Shown here: positions 16,748 to 22,989 of the stretch, piece after piece
Layout: every line of letters begins with the position of its first letter
Position numbering within the stretch: position 1 is the stretch's first letter
Source: a virus
Direction: 5' to 3' (one strand)
IMG/VR virus record: IMGVR_UViG_3300046798_000096
Coordinates: 1-64,000 of that record
Length of the DNA stretch: 64,000 bases
Made by a program: the position numbers and the translations under genes
The notes under the pieces: model-generated
Databases searched by the model: none
Seen by the model: the letters and a program-made list of their open reading frames with translations, nothing else
Told to the model about the DNA's origin: nothing

Positions 16748-17020
16748 TCAGCCTCGCACCCCTAGGCGTGCCACCACGTGGGTCACACCTACACGCACCC
16801 TCGTGTAGGTGAGGGTGGACTCTCCTACCACAGTGCGCACCATGGTGCGCCGTGGTGGGAAGGTGCGCACCATGGGCAAGGTACCCTCACAGGTGACGAC
16901 GTACTGGCCGACCGAATCGGCCAGCTGGCGGCGCTCACACTCGGCCGCTTGGCCAGCGGTGCACCACAGGGTGCAGAGAAGAGCGAACGTTGCGAGAAGA
17001 GCGGCGAAAAAACGAAGCAT
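16748..17020 (-). CDS. Small exported protein
   Basis: A 90-residue protein from the ATG at 17020, which has GGAGA 8 nt upstream. The N-terminus is a signal peptide (MLRFFAALLATFALLCTLW, then TAGQA before AEC). The mature part has two Cys and is basic towards the end, where the coding sequence overlaps inverted repeats. Function unknown. A promoter of the repeated TTGACGCTA type lies 60 nt upstream. Confidence 0.6.
   Translation of the reverse strand: MLRFFAALLATFALLCTLWCTAGQAAECERRQLADSVGQYVVTCEGTLPMVRTFPPRRTMVRTVVGESTLTYTRVRVGVTHVVARLGVRG
16786..16811. repeat. Perfect 10-bp inverted repeat
   Basis: CACCTACACG (16786-16795) and CGTGTAGGTG (16802-16811), 6-nt loop. It shares the CACCTACAC word with the 16705 repeat and lies inside the 3' part of the exported-protein gene; nearby GTGCGCACCATGG occurs twice (16833-16846 and 16864-16877). 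Confidence 0.5.
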
Positions 17021-17078
17021 GGTCTGTATCTCCGATGGTTGGGTTAGAGGGTCTGCGGCGACTAGCGCCACCACAGAC

Positions 17079-17107
17079 ACCATGCCTACTAGAACGGCTA
17101 GCGTCAA
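17079..17107 (-). promoter_or_regulatory. TTGACGCTAG promoter
   Basis: TTGACG at 17102-17107, 17-nt spacer, CATGGT at 17079-17084. The -35 and its next 12 bases are shared with the copy at 17855. It would give a leader of about 50 nt with a GGAGA site before the exported-protein gene. Confidence 0.55.
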
Positions 17108-17113
17108 TAGGGC

Positions 17114-17278
17114 TTAAGGCTTTTTATCACTGTCAGGTGCTTTATCGCCACCTAGCAGCCGGCACAGTGCACGCGCTAGCGTGGCCTGACGTGCGTCCGT
17201 CAGGTCGACCCCTAGCGCAGCACAGTGCGCCTCGAATGAGGCGCCCTGTGCCGGCGTTGGGGCGGGTTTCGTGCTCAC
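17114..17278 (-). CDS. 54-residue unknown protein, GTG start
   Basis: GTG at 17278 overlaps the stop of the upstream gene as GTGA, a coupling arrangement used repeatedly in this phage. The protein starts MSTKPAPTPAQGASFEAHCA, is helical in the middle (LTDARQATLARALCRLLGG) and ends in Lys. No family recognised. Confidence 0.6.
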   Translation of the reverse strand: MSTKPAPTPAQGASFEAHCAALGVDLTDARQATLARALCRLLGGDKAPDSDKKP

Positions 17279-17451
17279 TCCCACGGTGCGCCCCGTTGCG
17301 ACCGATCGGGCAACGGCTCTCGGAGTTGGCGCTTGGTACGGTACAGCAGGTTGCCCGCTGCAGTGCGCACGATGATGTGCTTCCCGTCCAGCGAATCACC
17401 CACGATGGTGACGTTGGCCCACACTCCACTAACTTTCGTGCTGCGAATCAT
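17275..17451 (-). CDS. 58-residue unknown protein
   Basis: ATG at 17451 with a clear AGGAG 6 nt upstream. The protein has a short beta-rich part (SGVWANVTIVGD, HIIVRTAAGNLLYRTK) and a basic end. It is translationally coupled to the next gene. No family recognised. Confidence 0.65.
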   Translation of the reverse strand: MIRSTKVSGVWANVTIVGDSLDGKHIIVRTAAGNLLYRTKRQLREPLPDRSQRGAPWE

Positions 17452-17476
17452 GTTGTGCTCCTGAGGTTGACGGCTA

Positions 17477-17500
17477 GGGGTCGTTCCCATGAACGACCCC
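17477..17500 (-). promoter_or_regulatory. 9-bp stem-loop in the leader of the 17.45-kb gene
   Basis: GGGGTCGTT (17477-17485) pairs with AACGACCCC (17492-17500), 6-nt loop, between two small genes. It could end the upstream message or stabilise the downstream one; no T-run is present. Confidence 0.5.
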
Positions 17501-17512
17501 GCGCCGCTAACC

Positions 17513-17779
17513 TTAAGCGCCGTACAGCGTGACAGGGATGGTTGGCAGCTCTAGCCGCGCTTGGCTCGCGAGGTGCCTCGCCACGTTGACCGGGTGGTGC
17601 ACGTACGCCGGGAAGGTGCGCTTGGTAACCGTCGCGATTGACTCGCACACGACCGACTCACCATTCGGCAAGCGCTTGCGCTCGTTTACCCGAACCTGCT
17701 CGGGAAGCGTGTGCACCGTGGTAACAACTTCGGACTTCGCGGCGTTACAGACAATCTCGATGCTCGTAATGGTTGCCAT
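17513..17779 (-). CDS. 88-residue unknown protein
   Basis: Starts MATITSIEIVCNAAKSEVVT, preceded by CGGAG 9 nt upstream. It looks like a compact beta-rich protein with basic patches (RVNERKRLPNGESVV). First gene behind the promoter at 17833-17860 in a group of four small genes reading toward the packaging operon. No family recognised. Confidence 0.7.
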   Translation of the reverse strand: MATITSIEIVCNAAKSEVVTTVHTLPEQVRVNERKRLPNGESVVCESIATVTKRTFPAYVHHPVNVARHLASQARLELPTIPVTLYGA

Positions 17780-17832
17780 GTTTTTTCGTGCTCCGGAGGG
17801 TTAGGGGCAGGTCGTTGCGACCCACAAGACCT

Positions 17833-17860
17833 ATCATAGTCATAGAACGGCTAGCGTCAA
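17833..17860 (-). promoter_or_regulatory. TTGACGCTAG promoter with good -10
   Basis: TTGACG at 17855-17860, 16-nt spacer, TATGAT at 17833-17838. The best -10 in the repeated family. A small hairpin GGTCG/CGACC (17810-17822) lies in the leader. Confidence 0.65.
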
Positions 17861-18169
17861 TAGTGTCTATAGACTTTCTGCACCGATGGTGACGATTGTT
17901 CCGATGGTTAGGTCGGCTGTTCAGTGATGACGCGCGCGACCCCTATCCCAGGCCGGCTGGCAAGCCCAGAGCCCGTCTCCACCTCCCTCACTTACTCATC
18001 TTCCTACTCCGGCCATAAAACCGATCAGCTGAACCAATATACAGAACTAGTACTCAAGACTTTGCAAAGGACAAGTATACTACTAGGGATATATACCACA
18101 CTAACCGGTGGCAAGTGTGGGACTATGGTTCTGTATGTTGCCAACCTAAAACCACCCGCCAACCGACCC

Positions 18170-18598
18170 ATGACACCTTCAATCTGTCACCCGGACCGCC
18201 CCAACTTTGGACAGGGCTACTGCGCGCCCTGCTACCAGCGTCGCCGGCTCGAACTAACCCGCGGCAAAGCGGCGGAGTGCCACCCAGAGCGGCGCTTCTA
18301 TGCTCGGGGCTTGTGCAGTGCCTGCTACCAAGCCAAGCGCCGAGCGGGCCAACTGGCGCCCCTAGTGCCGCTCCGAGAGCGCAAGCAGCAAGCGGCCGAC
18401 CTATCCACGCTGAAGCGTCTAAAAGACATAGGGCCTAAGACAGTAAGCGAGCCACGTTGGCGCACACTATCGCGCAATCGCTTACTGCGGCCCGATGTGT
18501 TTCCGAAGCACCTAACGCCACCACACACACACGAGGACACCCAAGCGCTCTGGGCTTGGCTGCAGACTTGGGAACCACCCAATTGGGACGACCTATGA
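18170..18598 (+). CDS. Protein with tandem zinc-finger-like motifs
   Basis: A 142-residue basic protein with two copies of a CHP[DE]R-x6-G-xCxxCY motif (about residues 5-20 and 41-56), each able to bind zinc as in treble-clef fingers found near phage HNH proteins. The rest is basic and Pro/Trp-rich. ATG at 18170; an ATG at 18125 is an alternative start. It overlaps the next gene by ATGA. The plus orientation sets this pair apart from its minus-strand surroundings. DNA binding is likely; a homing-type role is possible. Confidence 0.6.
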   Translation: MTPSICHPDRPNFGQGYCAPCYQRRRLELTRGKAAECHPERRFYARGLCSACYQAKRRAGQLAPLVPLRERKQQAADLSTLKRLKDIGPKTVSEPRWRTLSRNRLLRPDVFPKHLTPPHTHEDTQALWAWLQTWEPPNWDDL

Positions 18599-18993
18599 CA
18601 CTGAAAAAAACACACGACCCGGCCGGACTTCTCACAATGCTTCGCTCTAACTGCACAGTAGAAAGCGGGCATTCAATCTACACAGGGCCATTGAAGGTGC
18701 AGCTAGGCGGACGGCTGCTGAAGCCTGCTACAGCATGGTGGATACTGACATTCGGCCAGCAGCCGCCAGACAAGCCTTTTATTGTGCAGACCTGCAATGT
18801 AGCCGGCTGCATAGACCCGGATTGTCACACGCCTAGCAGGTCACCACATGGGGTTATGCCTGACACTGCGACGGACAAGCGCACCAAAGAGCAGGCGCAA
18901 ACGGCCAACGTTCTGGAGTGCATCCTAGCGCGACTCGACTCGATTGACGCTGCGCTAGCGCGCCTAGATGCAAAGCTAGAGGGTCTGCAGTAG
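18595..18993 (+). CDS. HNH-endonuclease-like protein (possibly degenerate)
   Basis: A 132-residue protein coupled to the zinc-motif gene. The middle reads LLKPATAWWILTFGQQPPDK followed by TCNVAGCIDPDC, resembling the AHRxxWELxxGxxPxG...CxNPxH core of phage HNH endonucleases, but the first catalytic His is not evident. The C-terminus is a coiled coil (LARLDSIDAALARLDAKLEG). A mobile HNH gene that has lost activity, or a regulator built on the fold, are the options. Confidence 0.5.
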   Translation: MTLKKTHDPAGLLTMLRSNCTVESGHSIYTGPLKVQLGGRLLKPATAWWILTFGQQPPDKPFIVQTCNVAGCIDPDCHTPSRSPHGVMPDTATDKRTKEQAQTANVLECILARLDSIDAALARLDAKLEGLQ

Positions 18994-19073
18994 CAAGCTA
19001 GAAACGACCGAATCAGCCTAACCCCTTGAAAACACTTGTTCGGCCTGCTGTCCGCTGTGCTGCCTGGTAGCAA

Positions 19074-19102
19074 GCTCCCCGAATCGCCACGATTCGGGGA
19101 GC
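19074..19102. terminator. 13-bp perfect stem-loop between convergent genes
   Basis: GCTCCCCGAATCG (19074-19086) and CGATTCGGGGAGC (19090-19102), 3-nt loop, between the ends of the plus-strand pair and the minus-strand DUF932 gene. A bidirectional terminator is the natural reading; T-runs are weak. Confidence 0.6.
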
Positions 19103-19115
19103 ATTCTGGGCCGTC

Positions 19116-20105
19116 TCAGCCCTTCGCGAGTATCGTTTGGGCCACCGAAAGCGCCCGCCCTAGCAGGACACCACCCTGCCCAAACATGTTGGTTTCGAAG
19201 CGGTGGGCGTCTGTCGTATCCTTGCGGCCCCGTTCGTGCGTGGCGTGCTCCGTGATGGCATTGAAAGCGCCCCACAGGGTGCCACGCGAGAAGTGAGCGC
19301 CGCGACCAGCCTCGAACAGTTCCACGAGTCGATCCGTTCCGCGAACGACAATCTTCTCGTTGTCCGCGGCTCCCTCGTGGAGCACCTCGCGGAAGTACGC
19401 CGTTGCCTGTGCATCGTTGATCGTGTGCTTGGCCAAAGCCTGGAAGATGTCAGCTTGGACTCGCATCTGGGCACGCTGGACGTCGAACAAGTCGCGAGCG
19501 GCTTCCATGTTGATCATGCAGTTCCGGGTGTGCCGATGCTTCAACAAGTCCGAAGTCTGCAGCATGACGTCCAGCGTATTGCTGCACACCACCCGAGTCT
19601 TGCTGAATCCGAGTCGCAGTGCGAGCGAAGTATCGTGTGCGTGCGCCATGTTGACGTACTGCTGAATCACATCGCCCGGAACGATCTCCACCTCGGAGCC
19701 GACGATCTCAGCAGTGAGGCAGATGCGCTTACCGCCTCGCAGGGAGACCGAAGCACTGCGGCGAACGAGTCCAGCGTCGATCCACGGCTGGAAGAATTGC
19801 TCTAGCTCGATGTTTTGAATGTTGTGCCGTTCGGCGCCAACGATTCCGAGCACACCGTAGTCATTCTCGGAATCAGCCGTTCGGTCGTTGCGAGTGTTTG
19901 CACAGTGCGACGGGATGGCGTGGAAGCGCTCGCACCCATCAGCGTCGACACGCTTGATGTAGATCGGCTCCTTGTCGACCGACCAAGCCATATCGGAAGC
20001 CTGTACAGACTCCTCTGGGCTTGCGGGCGCTACCTCCAGCACGTTTCCCTGATGGTGCCAAGCGCCAAGACCAACGAAGTAACCAGAGTCGAATTCTGCA
20101 GGCAT
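19116..20105 (-). CDS. DUF932 (phage/plasmid-like) protein
   Basis: A 329-residue protein matching the general layout of DUF932 proteins: N-terminal GYFVGLGAWHHQGNV and PIYIKRVDADG, a middle with GSEVEIVPGDVIQQYVNMAH, LRLGFSKTRVVCSNTLDVML, and a C-terminal ALSVAQTILAKG-type helix. The ATG at 20105 is chosen because GGAG stands 9 nt upstream. Family members occur on phages and plasmids; their biochemical role is not established to my knowledge. The leader carries two mutually exclusive hairpins. Confidence 0.8.
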   Translation of the reverse strand: MPAEFDSGYFVGLGAWHHQGNVLEVAPASPEESVQASDMAWSVDKEPIYIKRVDADGCERFHAIPSHCANTRNDRTADSENDYGVLGIVGAERHNIQNIELEQFFQPWIDAGLVRRSASVSLRGGKRICLTAEIVGSEVEIVPGDVIQQYVNMAHAHDTSLALRLGFSKTRVVCSNTLDVMLQTSDLLKHRHTRNCMINMEAARDLFDVQRAQMRVQADIFQALAKHTINDAQATAYFREVLHEGAADNEKIVVRGTDRLVELFEAGRGAHFSRGTLWGAFNAITEHATHERGRKDTTDAHRFETNMFGQGGVLLGRALSVAQTILAKG

Positions 20106-20107
20106 TG

Positions 20108-20150
20108 CTTTCATCTCCAAGTGAAACGCAGGAGTGAAAGACTCCTGCGT
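20108..20150 (-). promoter_or_regulatory. Two-state leader of the DUF932 gene
   Basis: Minus-strand CTTTCA-CTCC pairs with GGAG-A-TGAAAG (arms 20131-20140 and 20108-20118; 12-nt loop; one bulged A), hiding the Shine-Dalgarno. Alternatively the same CTCC is taken up by the upstream stem ACGCAGGAGT/ACTCCTGCGT (20126-20150, 10 perfect pairs), which would leave the SD free. The two cannot form together. Confidence 0.65.
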
Positions 20151-20215
20151 GTTTCTAGTGACACCATCTCGGTGCCACACAATTACTATCCTCTGAGTCC
20201 CCTTTAAGGTCCACA

Positions 20216-20242
20216 ACTATCTACACGGCTGGTGTAGATAGT
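20216..20242. promoter_or_regulatory. 11-bp inverted repeat, operator or stem-loop
   Basis: ACTATCTACAC (20216-20226) and GTGTAGATAGT (20232-20242), 5-nt loop, upstream of the DUF932 gene. It abuts a weak promoter-like TTGTGG-N17-GAGGAT on the minus strand, so it could be an operator. Confidence 0.5.
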
Positions 20243-20251
20243 GTCGATGGT

Positions 20252-20279
20252 CTGTCTGGAGTGCCACACTTCCAGACAG
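20252..20279 (-). terminator. Stem-loop after the 20.28-kb gene
   Basis: CTGTCTGGA (20252-20260) and TCCAGACAG (20271-20279) pair perfectly, just past the stop of the upstream minus-strand gene. Position suggests termination or 3'-end protection; no T-run. Confidence 0.5.
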
Positions 20280-20283
20280 GTTA

Positions 20284-20550
20284 TTACTCTGTTTCTTCCG
20301 TGCGCTTGATCAGATACTGGCCACGGCGCACCCTGGTAGCATCATCATCCGATCGAAGGTGCCACTGCGAGCACACGGCGCACTGATACGGCCGTAGCTT
20401 TATCCCATCTTCCAGCTTGATTGCTTTCGCTCGGGATTGTGCAGCCTGCCTATCCCTGTAGCGATACTTTGCTTTGCAGATCTCAGCATGCCGGTCTATC
20501 TGCTCGCGAGCCCAGACCTTAGCTTTCGGTTGTGCCTTGCTCCTAGTCAT
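20284..20550 (-). CDS. Small basic zinc-motif protein
   Basis: An 88-residue Arg/Lys-rich protein with YQCAVCSQWHLRS near residue 55, a CxxC..WH motif common in small phage proteins. The ATG at 20550 lies 8 nt inside the upstream gene's end, and a longer start would overlap it fully. Probably nucleic-acid binding; function unknown. Confidence 0.65.
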   Translation of the reverse strand: MTRSKAQPKAKVWAREQIDRHAEICKAKYRYRDRQAAQSRAKAIKLEDGIKLRPYQCAVCSQWHLRSDDDATRVRRGQYLIKRTEETE

Positions 20551-20944
20551 AAAACACCAGCGTTTCGACTCGGCCACCATCGAAAAACAGTTGAATACCG
20601 CTGTAGGTCCAATCTGCACTAGCAGAGTAGAGAGCTGCACCGCGCACACCAGACAGCATGCAATCACCGGTGCGTGGCCAGAATTCCAGGCCACCAGTTA
20701 ACAAGCCTGTCTCCAGGCATGTTGGAGAATCGAACGAGTAGGCTCCCTGCTTCACTGTGAGACACAGCCTAGCAGCGGAGCACCATTGCCCCTCTAGCTC
20801 CGTTGCGAGCACGGGGCCAGAGTCGCACTTATTGCTTCCGTCTGGAAACGTGCACTCGGTGGCTACCACGCACGCTGGAAAGCTTAGCGCCACTAGCCAA
20901 CTCCAAAGAGCGGCTCTTTGGTGTTTCTCGACTCGGGTTAACAT
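20543..20944 (-). CDS. Exported cysteine-rich protein, possible lipoprotein
   Basis: A 133-residue protein with an N-terminal signal (basic MLTRVEKHQR, then hydrophobic LWSWLVALSF, then PAC at residues 23-25) and six further Cys in the mature part. AGGAG lies 1 nt before the ATG. It looks secreted, with disulphides or a lipid anchor. A surface or exclusion role is a guess. Confidence 0.65.
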   Translation of the reverse strand: MLTRVEKHQRAALWSWLVALSFPACVVATECTFPDGSNKCDSGPVLATELEGQWCSAARLCLTVKQGAYSFDSPTCLETGLLTGGLEFWPRTGDCMLSGVRGAALYSASADWTYSGIQLFFDGGRVETLVFYD

Positions 20945-21062
20945 CTCCTATCAATCCTTTACCGTTGCCGGTCAGTTCATAAACAACGTGCGTCCCGTCG
21001 CACACCGCAACGGGACGCACTAGGCCTAGCTCCACTAGGAGCGCTAACTCTTCCTGTGTCAC
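20829..21062 (-). CDS. Winged-helix-like small protein, start uncertain
   Basis: From a GTG at 21062 the frame reads MTQEELALLVELGLVRPVAV, then YELTGNGKGLIG, which resembles the helix-wing part of winged-helix regulators. The same frame is open upstream (LTLIRNQRKC) through a palindrome but has no start codon there. The last ~38 residues overlap the next gene in another frame. It may be a short regulator or a remnant of one. Confidence 0.4.
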   Translation of the reverse strand: MTQEELALLVELGLVRPVAVCDGTHVVYELTGNGKGLIGDVNPSRETPKSRSLELASGAKLSSVRGSHRVHVSRRKQ

Positions 21063-21065
21063 GCA

Positions 21066-21092
21066 CTTACGCTGATTCCGAATCAGCGTAAG
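21066..21092. repeat. 27-bp palindrome
   Basis: CTTACGCTGATTC and GAATCAGCGTAAG (13-bp arms, one central base) between two minus-strand genes, 3 nt before the next GTG. Terminator, operator or translation-blocking hairpin are all possible. Confidence 0.65.
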
Positions 21093-21094
21093 GT

Positions 21095-21565
21095 CTAGCG
21101 CTTTTTGAAGTTGAAGCAGTGCACTGCGCGCGAGCCACCCGGGCGAATGATTCGGACTCCAAGCTTGGAGTCCGAATCAGCGAGCTTGCGAGCCGCAATC
21201 AGCAGATCACTAGCTTTCGGCCCCTTCCAGCCGGTATCGTTCCACGTCTTGCGATCGGTGCAGGTCTCGATCTGGAAGCGCACGCATTCACCGGCAACCG
21301 GTGAATGCGCACCTCCGAAACACTTCTCCGGAATGCTGAACTGATTGCAAAGCTTGCGCTTGCTGCGTTCCAGGCCTGCTCGGCTGCGTCGTTGCTGATC
21401 GGTCGTTGCACTGATATCGCTATTCATATCGCTTGTTTCTCCCTTGAATGCATTCCAGCCGTGGCGTTGACACGCCAAAGTTCCGTATACGTTTAGTTCG
21501 TATACCCACATGTTATGTCCACATTGTGGGCATGAAGGCTTAATGTCAATCACTACATTCGTCAT
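21095..21565 (-). CDS. Unknown basic protein with N-terminal zinc-ribbon-like part
   Basis: 156 residues from an ATG at 21565 (MTNVVIDIKPSCPQCGHNMW); CPQC and a later ACQRH could bind zinc. A second in-frame ATG at 21427 has a better Shine-Dalgarno (GGGAG), so a shorter 110-residue product may also be made. The C-terminal part reads KASDLLIAARKLADSD and GGSRAVHCFNFKKR. Two near-perfect palindromes are embedded in the coding sequence. Confidence 0.6.
   Translation of the reverse strand: MTNVVIDIKPSCPQCGHNMWVYELNVYGTLACQRHGWNAFKGETSDMNSDISATTDQQRRSRAGLERSKRKLCNQFSIPEKCFGGAHSPVAGECVRFQIETCTDRKTWNDTGWKGPKASDLLIAARKLADSDSKLGVRIIRPGGSRAVHCFNFKKR
21149..21178. repeat. Perfect 30-bp palindrome inside a gene
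   Basis: GATTCGGACTCCAAG and its exact complement CTTGGAGTCCGAATC abut with no loop, inside the unknown gene at 21.1-21.6 kb. Confidence 0.85.
21283..21309. repeat. 12-bp inverted repeat inside the same gene
   Basis: CGCATTCACCGG (21283-21294) and CCGGTGAATGCG (21298-21309), 3-nt loop. Third strong palindrome within 250 bp. Confidence 0.8.
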
Positions 21566-21839
21566 GATGGGAAACGTTGCACGTACCGCTACCGGTCGCA
21601 TGATACTTGCTCCCGCAATCGTGGCATTCGTGCTCTTCTAGCGCATACTGGCGCCTACCGTGCTCGTCCAGATGGTAATCAACCATCTTTAGGTCAAGCC
21701 TGAAAACCCTGGTAGGGTAGTGCGGCTGGTTGTTGCGGTACTCGTGGCAAAGCTCGATTGCTTTCCACCCCAACGGAACGACATTAGAGCCGACCGTTTC
21801 CCATTGCTTGCCCCTCAATTGCTCGACTCGGTAAGTCAT
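21546..21839 (-). CDS. Unknown protein with C-terminal zinc-like motif
   Basis: A 97-residue protein from ATG at 21839 with GGAGACG upstream. It starts MTYRVEQLRGKQWETVGSNV, has a beta-rich middle and ends with EEHECHDCGSKYHATGSGTC, which could bind one zinc. Its leader has two alternative hairpins. Similar in style to the following gene at 21.92-22.18 kb, which also begins with a TYRIT/TYRVE strand. Confidence 0.7.
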   Translation of the reverse strand: MTYRVEQLRGKQWETVGSNVVPLGWKAIELCHEYRNNQPHYPTRVFRLDLKMVDYHLDEHGRRQYALEEHECHDCGSKYHATGSGTCNVSHHDECSD

Positions 21840-21840
21840 A

Positions 21841-21880
21841 CTTTCGTCTCCAAACGTAGTGTAGGAGCGAAAGGGCTCCC
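21841..21880 (-). promoter_or_regulatory. Two-state leader of the 21.84-kb gene
   Basis: Minus-strand CTTTCG-CTCC pairs with GGAG-A-CGAAAG (arms 21864-21873 and 21841-21851, 12-nt loop, one bulged A), hiding the Shine-Dalgarno; alternatively GCTCC (21864-21868) pairs with the upstream GGAGC (21875-21879). Same architecture and loop length as the DUF932 leader. Confidence 0.65.
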
Positions 21881-21890
21881 ATCGCTGTTA

Positions 21891-21919
21891 GTTGTGGTGT
21901 CGCTAGGACTTAGCGTCAA
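21891..21919 (-). promoter_or_regulatory. TTGACGCTAAG promoter
   Basis: TTGACG at 21914-21919, 17-nt spacer, CACAAC at 21891-21896. The TGA of the upstream gene is inside the -35 box. Confidence 0.5.
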
Positions 21920-22182
21920 CCAGTTTTCTGTTCGCTGCTACACGGAGCGCTGAATATCTGCTGACTCGCGTTGTCATACTCGTATTCACCATCGAACCAA
22001 CGCAGCTTGTAACCATTCTCAGTGATTCGGGCTAGTTCTTCCCGAGCACCCTCATAGCTGGTTGTGGTGTAGGTGCTGAAAAACACCGGTAGGTCATAGT
22101 TCCACGCCATACCGATATACTGCACGAGTCCGGGTGTGTGCTTCGGGCGAAACCGTGTGATGCGATACGTTAGGTCACTCAT
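21916..22182 (-). CDS. Unknown 88-residue protein
   Basis: ATG at 22182 (MSDLTYRITRFRPKHTPGLV) with AAAGGCGG upstream. It has mixed beta and helix segments and a Tyr-rich middle (STYTTTSYEGAREELARI). It resembles its downstream neighbour in opening with a TYR strand, so the two might be distant duplicates. No family recognised. Confidence 0.65.
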   Translation of the reverse strand: MSDLTYRITRFRPKHTPGLVQYIGMAWNYDLPVFFSTYTTTSYEGAREELARITENGYKLRWFDGEYEYDNASQQIFSAPCSSEQKTG

Positions 22183-22204
22183 TGTTGCCGCCTTTCGTTC
22201 TGTA

Positions 22205-22233
22205 ATTCTGTCCTGCAGTACCGTTAGCGTCAA
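22205..22233 (-). promoter_or_regulatory. TTGACGCTAAC promoter
   Basis: TTGACG at 22228-22233, 17-nt spacer, CAGAAT at 22205-22210. It directly follows an intrinsic terminator, which argues that the 21.92-kb gene has its own transcript. Confidence 0.6.
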
Positions 22234-22252
22234 CCATCTATCTAGCACTGCT

Positions 22253-22294
22253 ACAGAAAAGCCCCGAAAACACGGGGTTTTCAGGGCTTTCTGT
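22253..22294 (-). terminator. Intrinsic terminator
   Basis: Nested pairing of ACAGAAA/TTTCTGT, GCCC/GGGC and GAAAAC/GTTTTC around a short loop; on the minus strand the stem ends in GGGGCTTTTCTGT with a U-rich 3' side. It stands 20 nt before the next promoter. Confidence 0.7.
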
Positions 22295-22398
22295 AAGACA
22301 TGCTCCCATGGCTTCCAACATTACGCCGGAGCCCGAGTGGGAGACTTATTCCGCGGTACTACCGCACTAGCGAACCATGAGGACACCTCGCACGAGGG
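22295..22398 (-). ncRNA. Structured non-coding stretch ending in the terminator
   Basis: No gene. On the minus strand it folds as successive hairpins: CCTCG/CGAGG (22386-22397), GCGGTA/TACCGC (about 22342-22354) and a longer stem with CTCCCA/TGGGAG ends, then the terminator at 22253-22294. It could be the 3' tail of the upstream 53-residue gene or a small RNA. It is not a tRNA. Confidence 0.35.
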
Positions 22399-22560
22399 TT
22401 AAGGGGACTGCTCTAGCAGGACTGCTTTGGACAACCTGCGCCGAGCACGCGCATAGGAGCGTTTGAACCACTTGCGATCATGCTTCGTGTTTCCAGCGTA
22501 GAACTGGCATTCCCAGTATTCCGATCGCCAACGATTCAGGCTCTTTGCTGCGCGATTCAT
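22399..22560 (-). CDS. 53-residue basic protein
   Basis: ATG at 22560, MNRAAKSLNRWRSEYWECQF, Trp- and Arg-rich and ending ARRRLSKAVLLEQSP. AGGAG lies 11 nt upstream within a promoter-like element; if that promoter is used the message is leaderless. Nucleic-acid binding is plausible from charge. Not recognised. Confidence 0.6.
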   Translation of the reverse strand: MNRAAKSLNRWRSEYWECQFYAGNTKHDRKWFKRSYARARRRLSKAVLLEQSP

Positions 22561-22566
22561 GCAGTA

Positions 22567-22595
22567 ACCATGCTCCTAGCAGGACTTAGCGTCAA
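22567..22595 (-). promoter_or_regulatory. TTGACGCTAAG promoter, start codon at expected +1
   Basis: TTGACG at 22590-22595, 17-nt spacer, CATGGT at 22567-22572; ATG follows after 6 nt. The -35 contains the stop codon of the upstream membrane-protein gene. Confidence 0.55.
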
Positions 22596-22750
22596 ACTGT
22601 TTTGAGGTATACGGCTGCAATGGTGTATCCCGCTGCAAAGCATATCGCCACCACAGCAACGCAATCGACTAGGCGAAGCTTCCACAGCACTACTGCTAAC
22701 ACCACCCAAGCTACAGACAGCAAGAGCAGCAATCCCAGTAGCCGATCCAT
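22592..22750 (-). CDS. 52-residue membrane protein
   Basis: ATG at 22750 overlaps the upstream stop as TAATG. Two transmembrane segments: residues about 3-23 (LLGLLLLLSVAWVVLAVVLW) and 28-48 (VAVVAICFAAGYTIAAVY) joined by a short basic loop (KLRLVD). Inner-membrane hairpin topology; role unknown. Confidence 0.7.
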   Translation of the reverse strand: MDRLLGLLLLLSVAWVVLAVVLWKLRLVDCVAVVAICFAAGYTIAAVYLKTV

Positions 22751-22989
22751 TACTTTGGATTCCTCGAAAGCTCTCGTGCACGCTGCTTTTCCGCTGCGTT
22801 CATGGTGCTTCCAGCAATGCGAGCGCTTTCCAGATAATCCTGATAGTTCGTCAGGTCGTTAGGGGAGCCGAGGACCACATCAAGTTTGATGCGTTCCTCG
22901 TCAGCTGCCCAGCGTGCCTTTACTGCGAGCGCACCCCTAGCGACCTGCTTTTTCCGGTCGCCATAGAAGATCGAACTGTCATTGCTCAT
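22750..22989 (-). CDS. Unknown 79-residue protein
   Basis: A charged helical protein (MSNDSSIFYGDRKKQVARGA) with an internal acidic part and basic end (EKQRARELSRNPK). Its ATG overlaps the upstream stop as ATGA and also stands 5 nt after a weak promoter-like -10. No family recognised. Confidence 0.65.
   Translation of the reverse strand: MSNDSSIFYGDRKKQVARGALAVKARWAADEERIKLDVVLGSPNDLTNYQDYLESARIAGSTMNAAEKQRARELSRNPK

Noticed and set aside
22295-22398. tRNA-like cloverleaf
   Set aside because: No T-loop TTCRANY in place, no acceptor of 7 bp with CCA; hairpin spacing is wrong.
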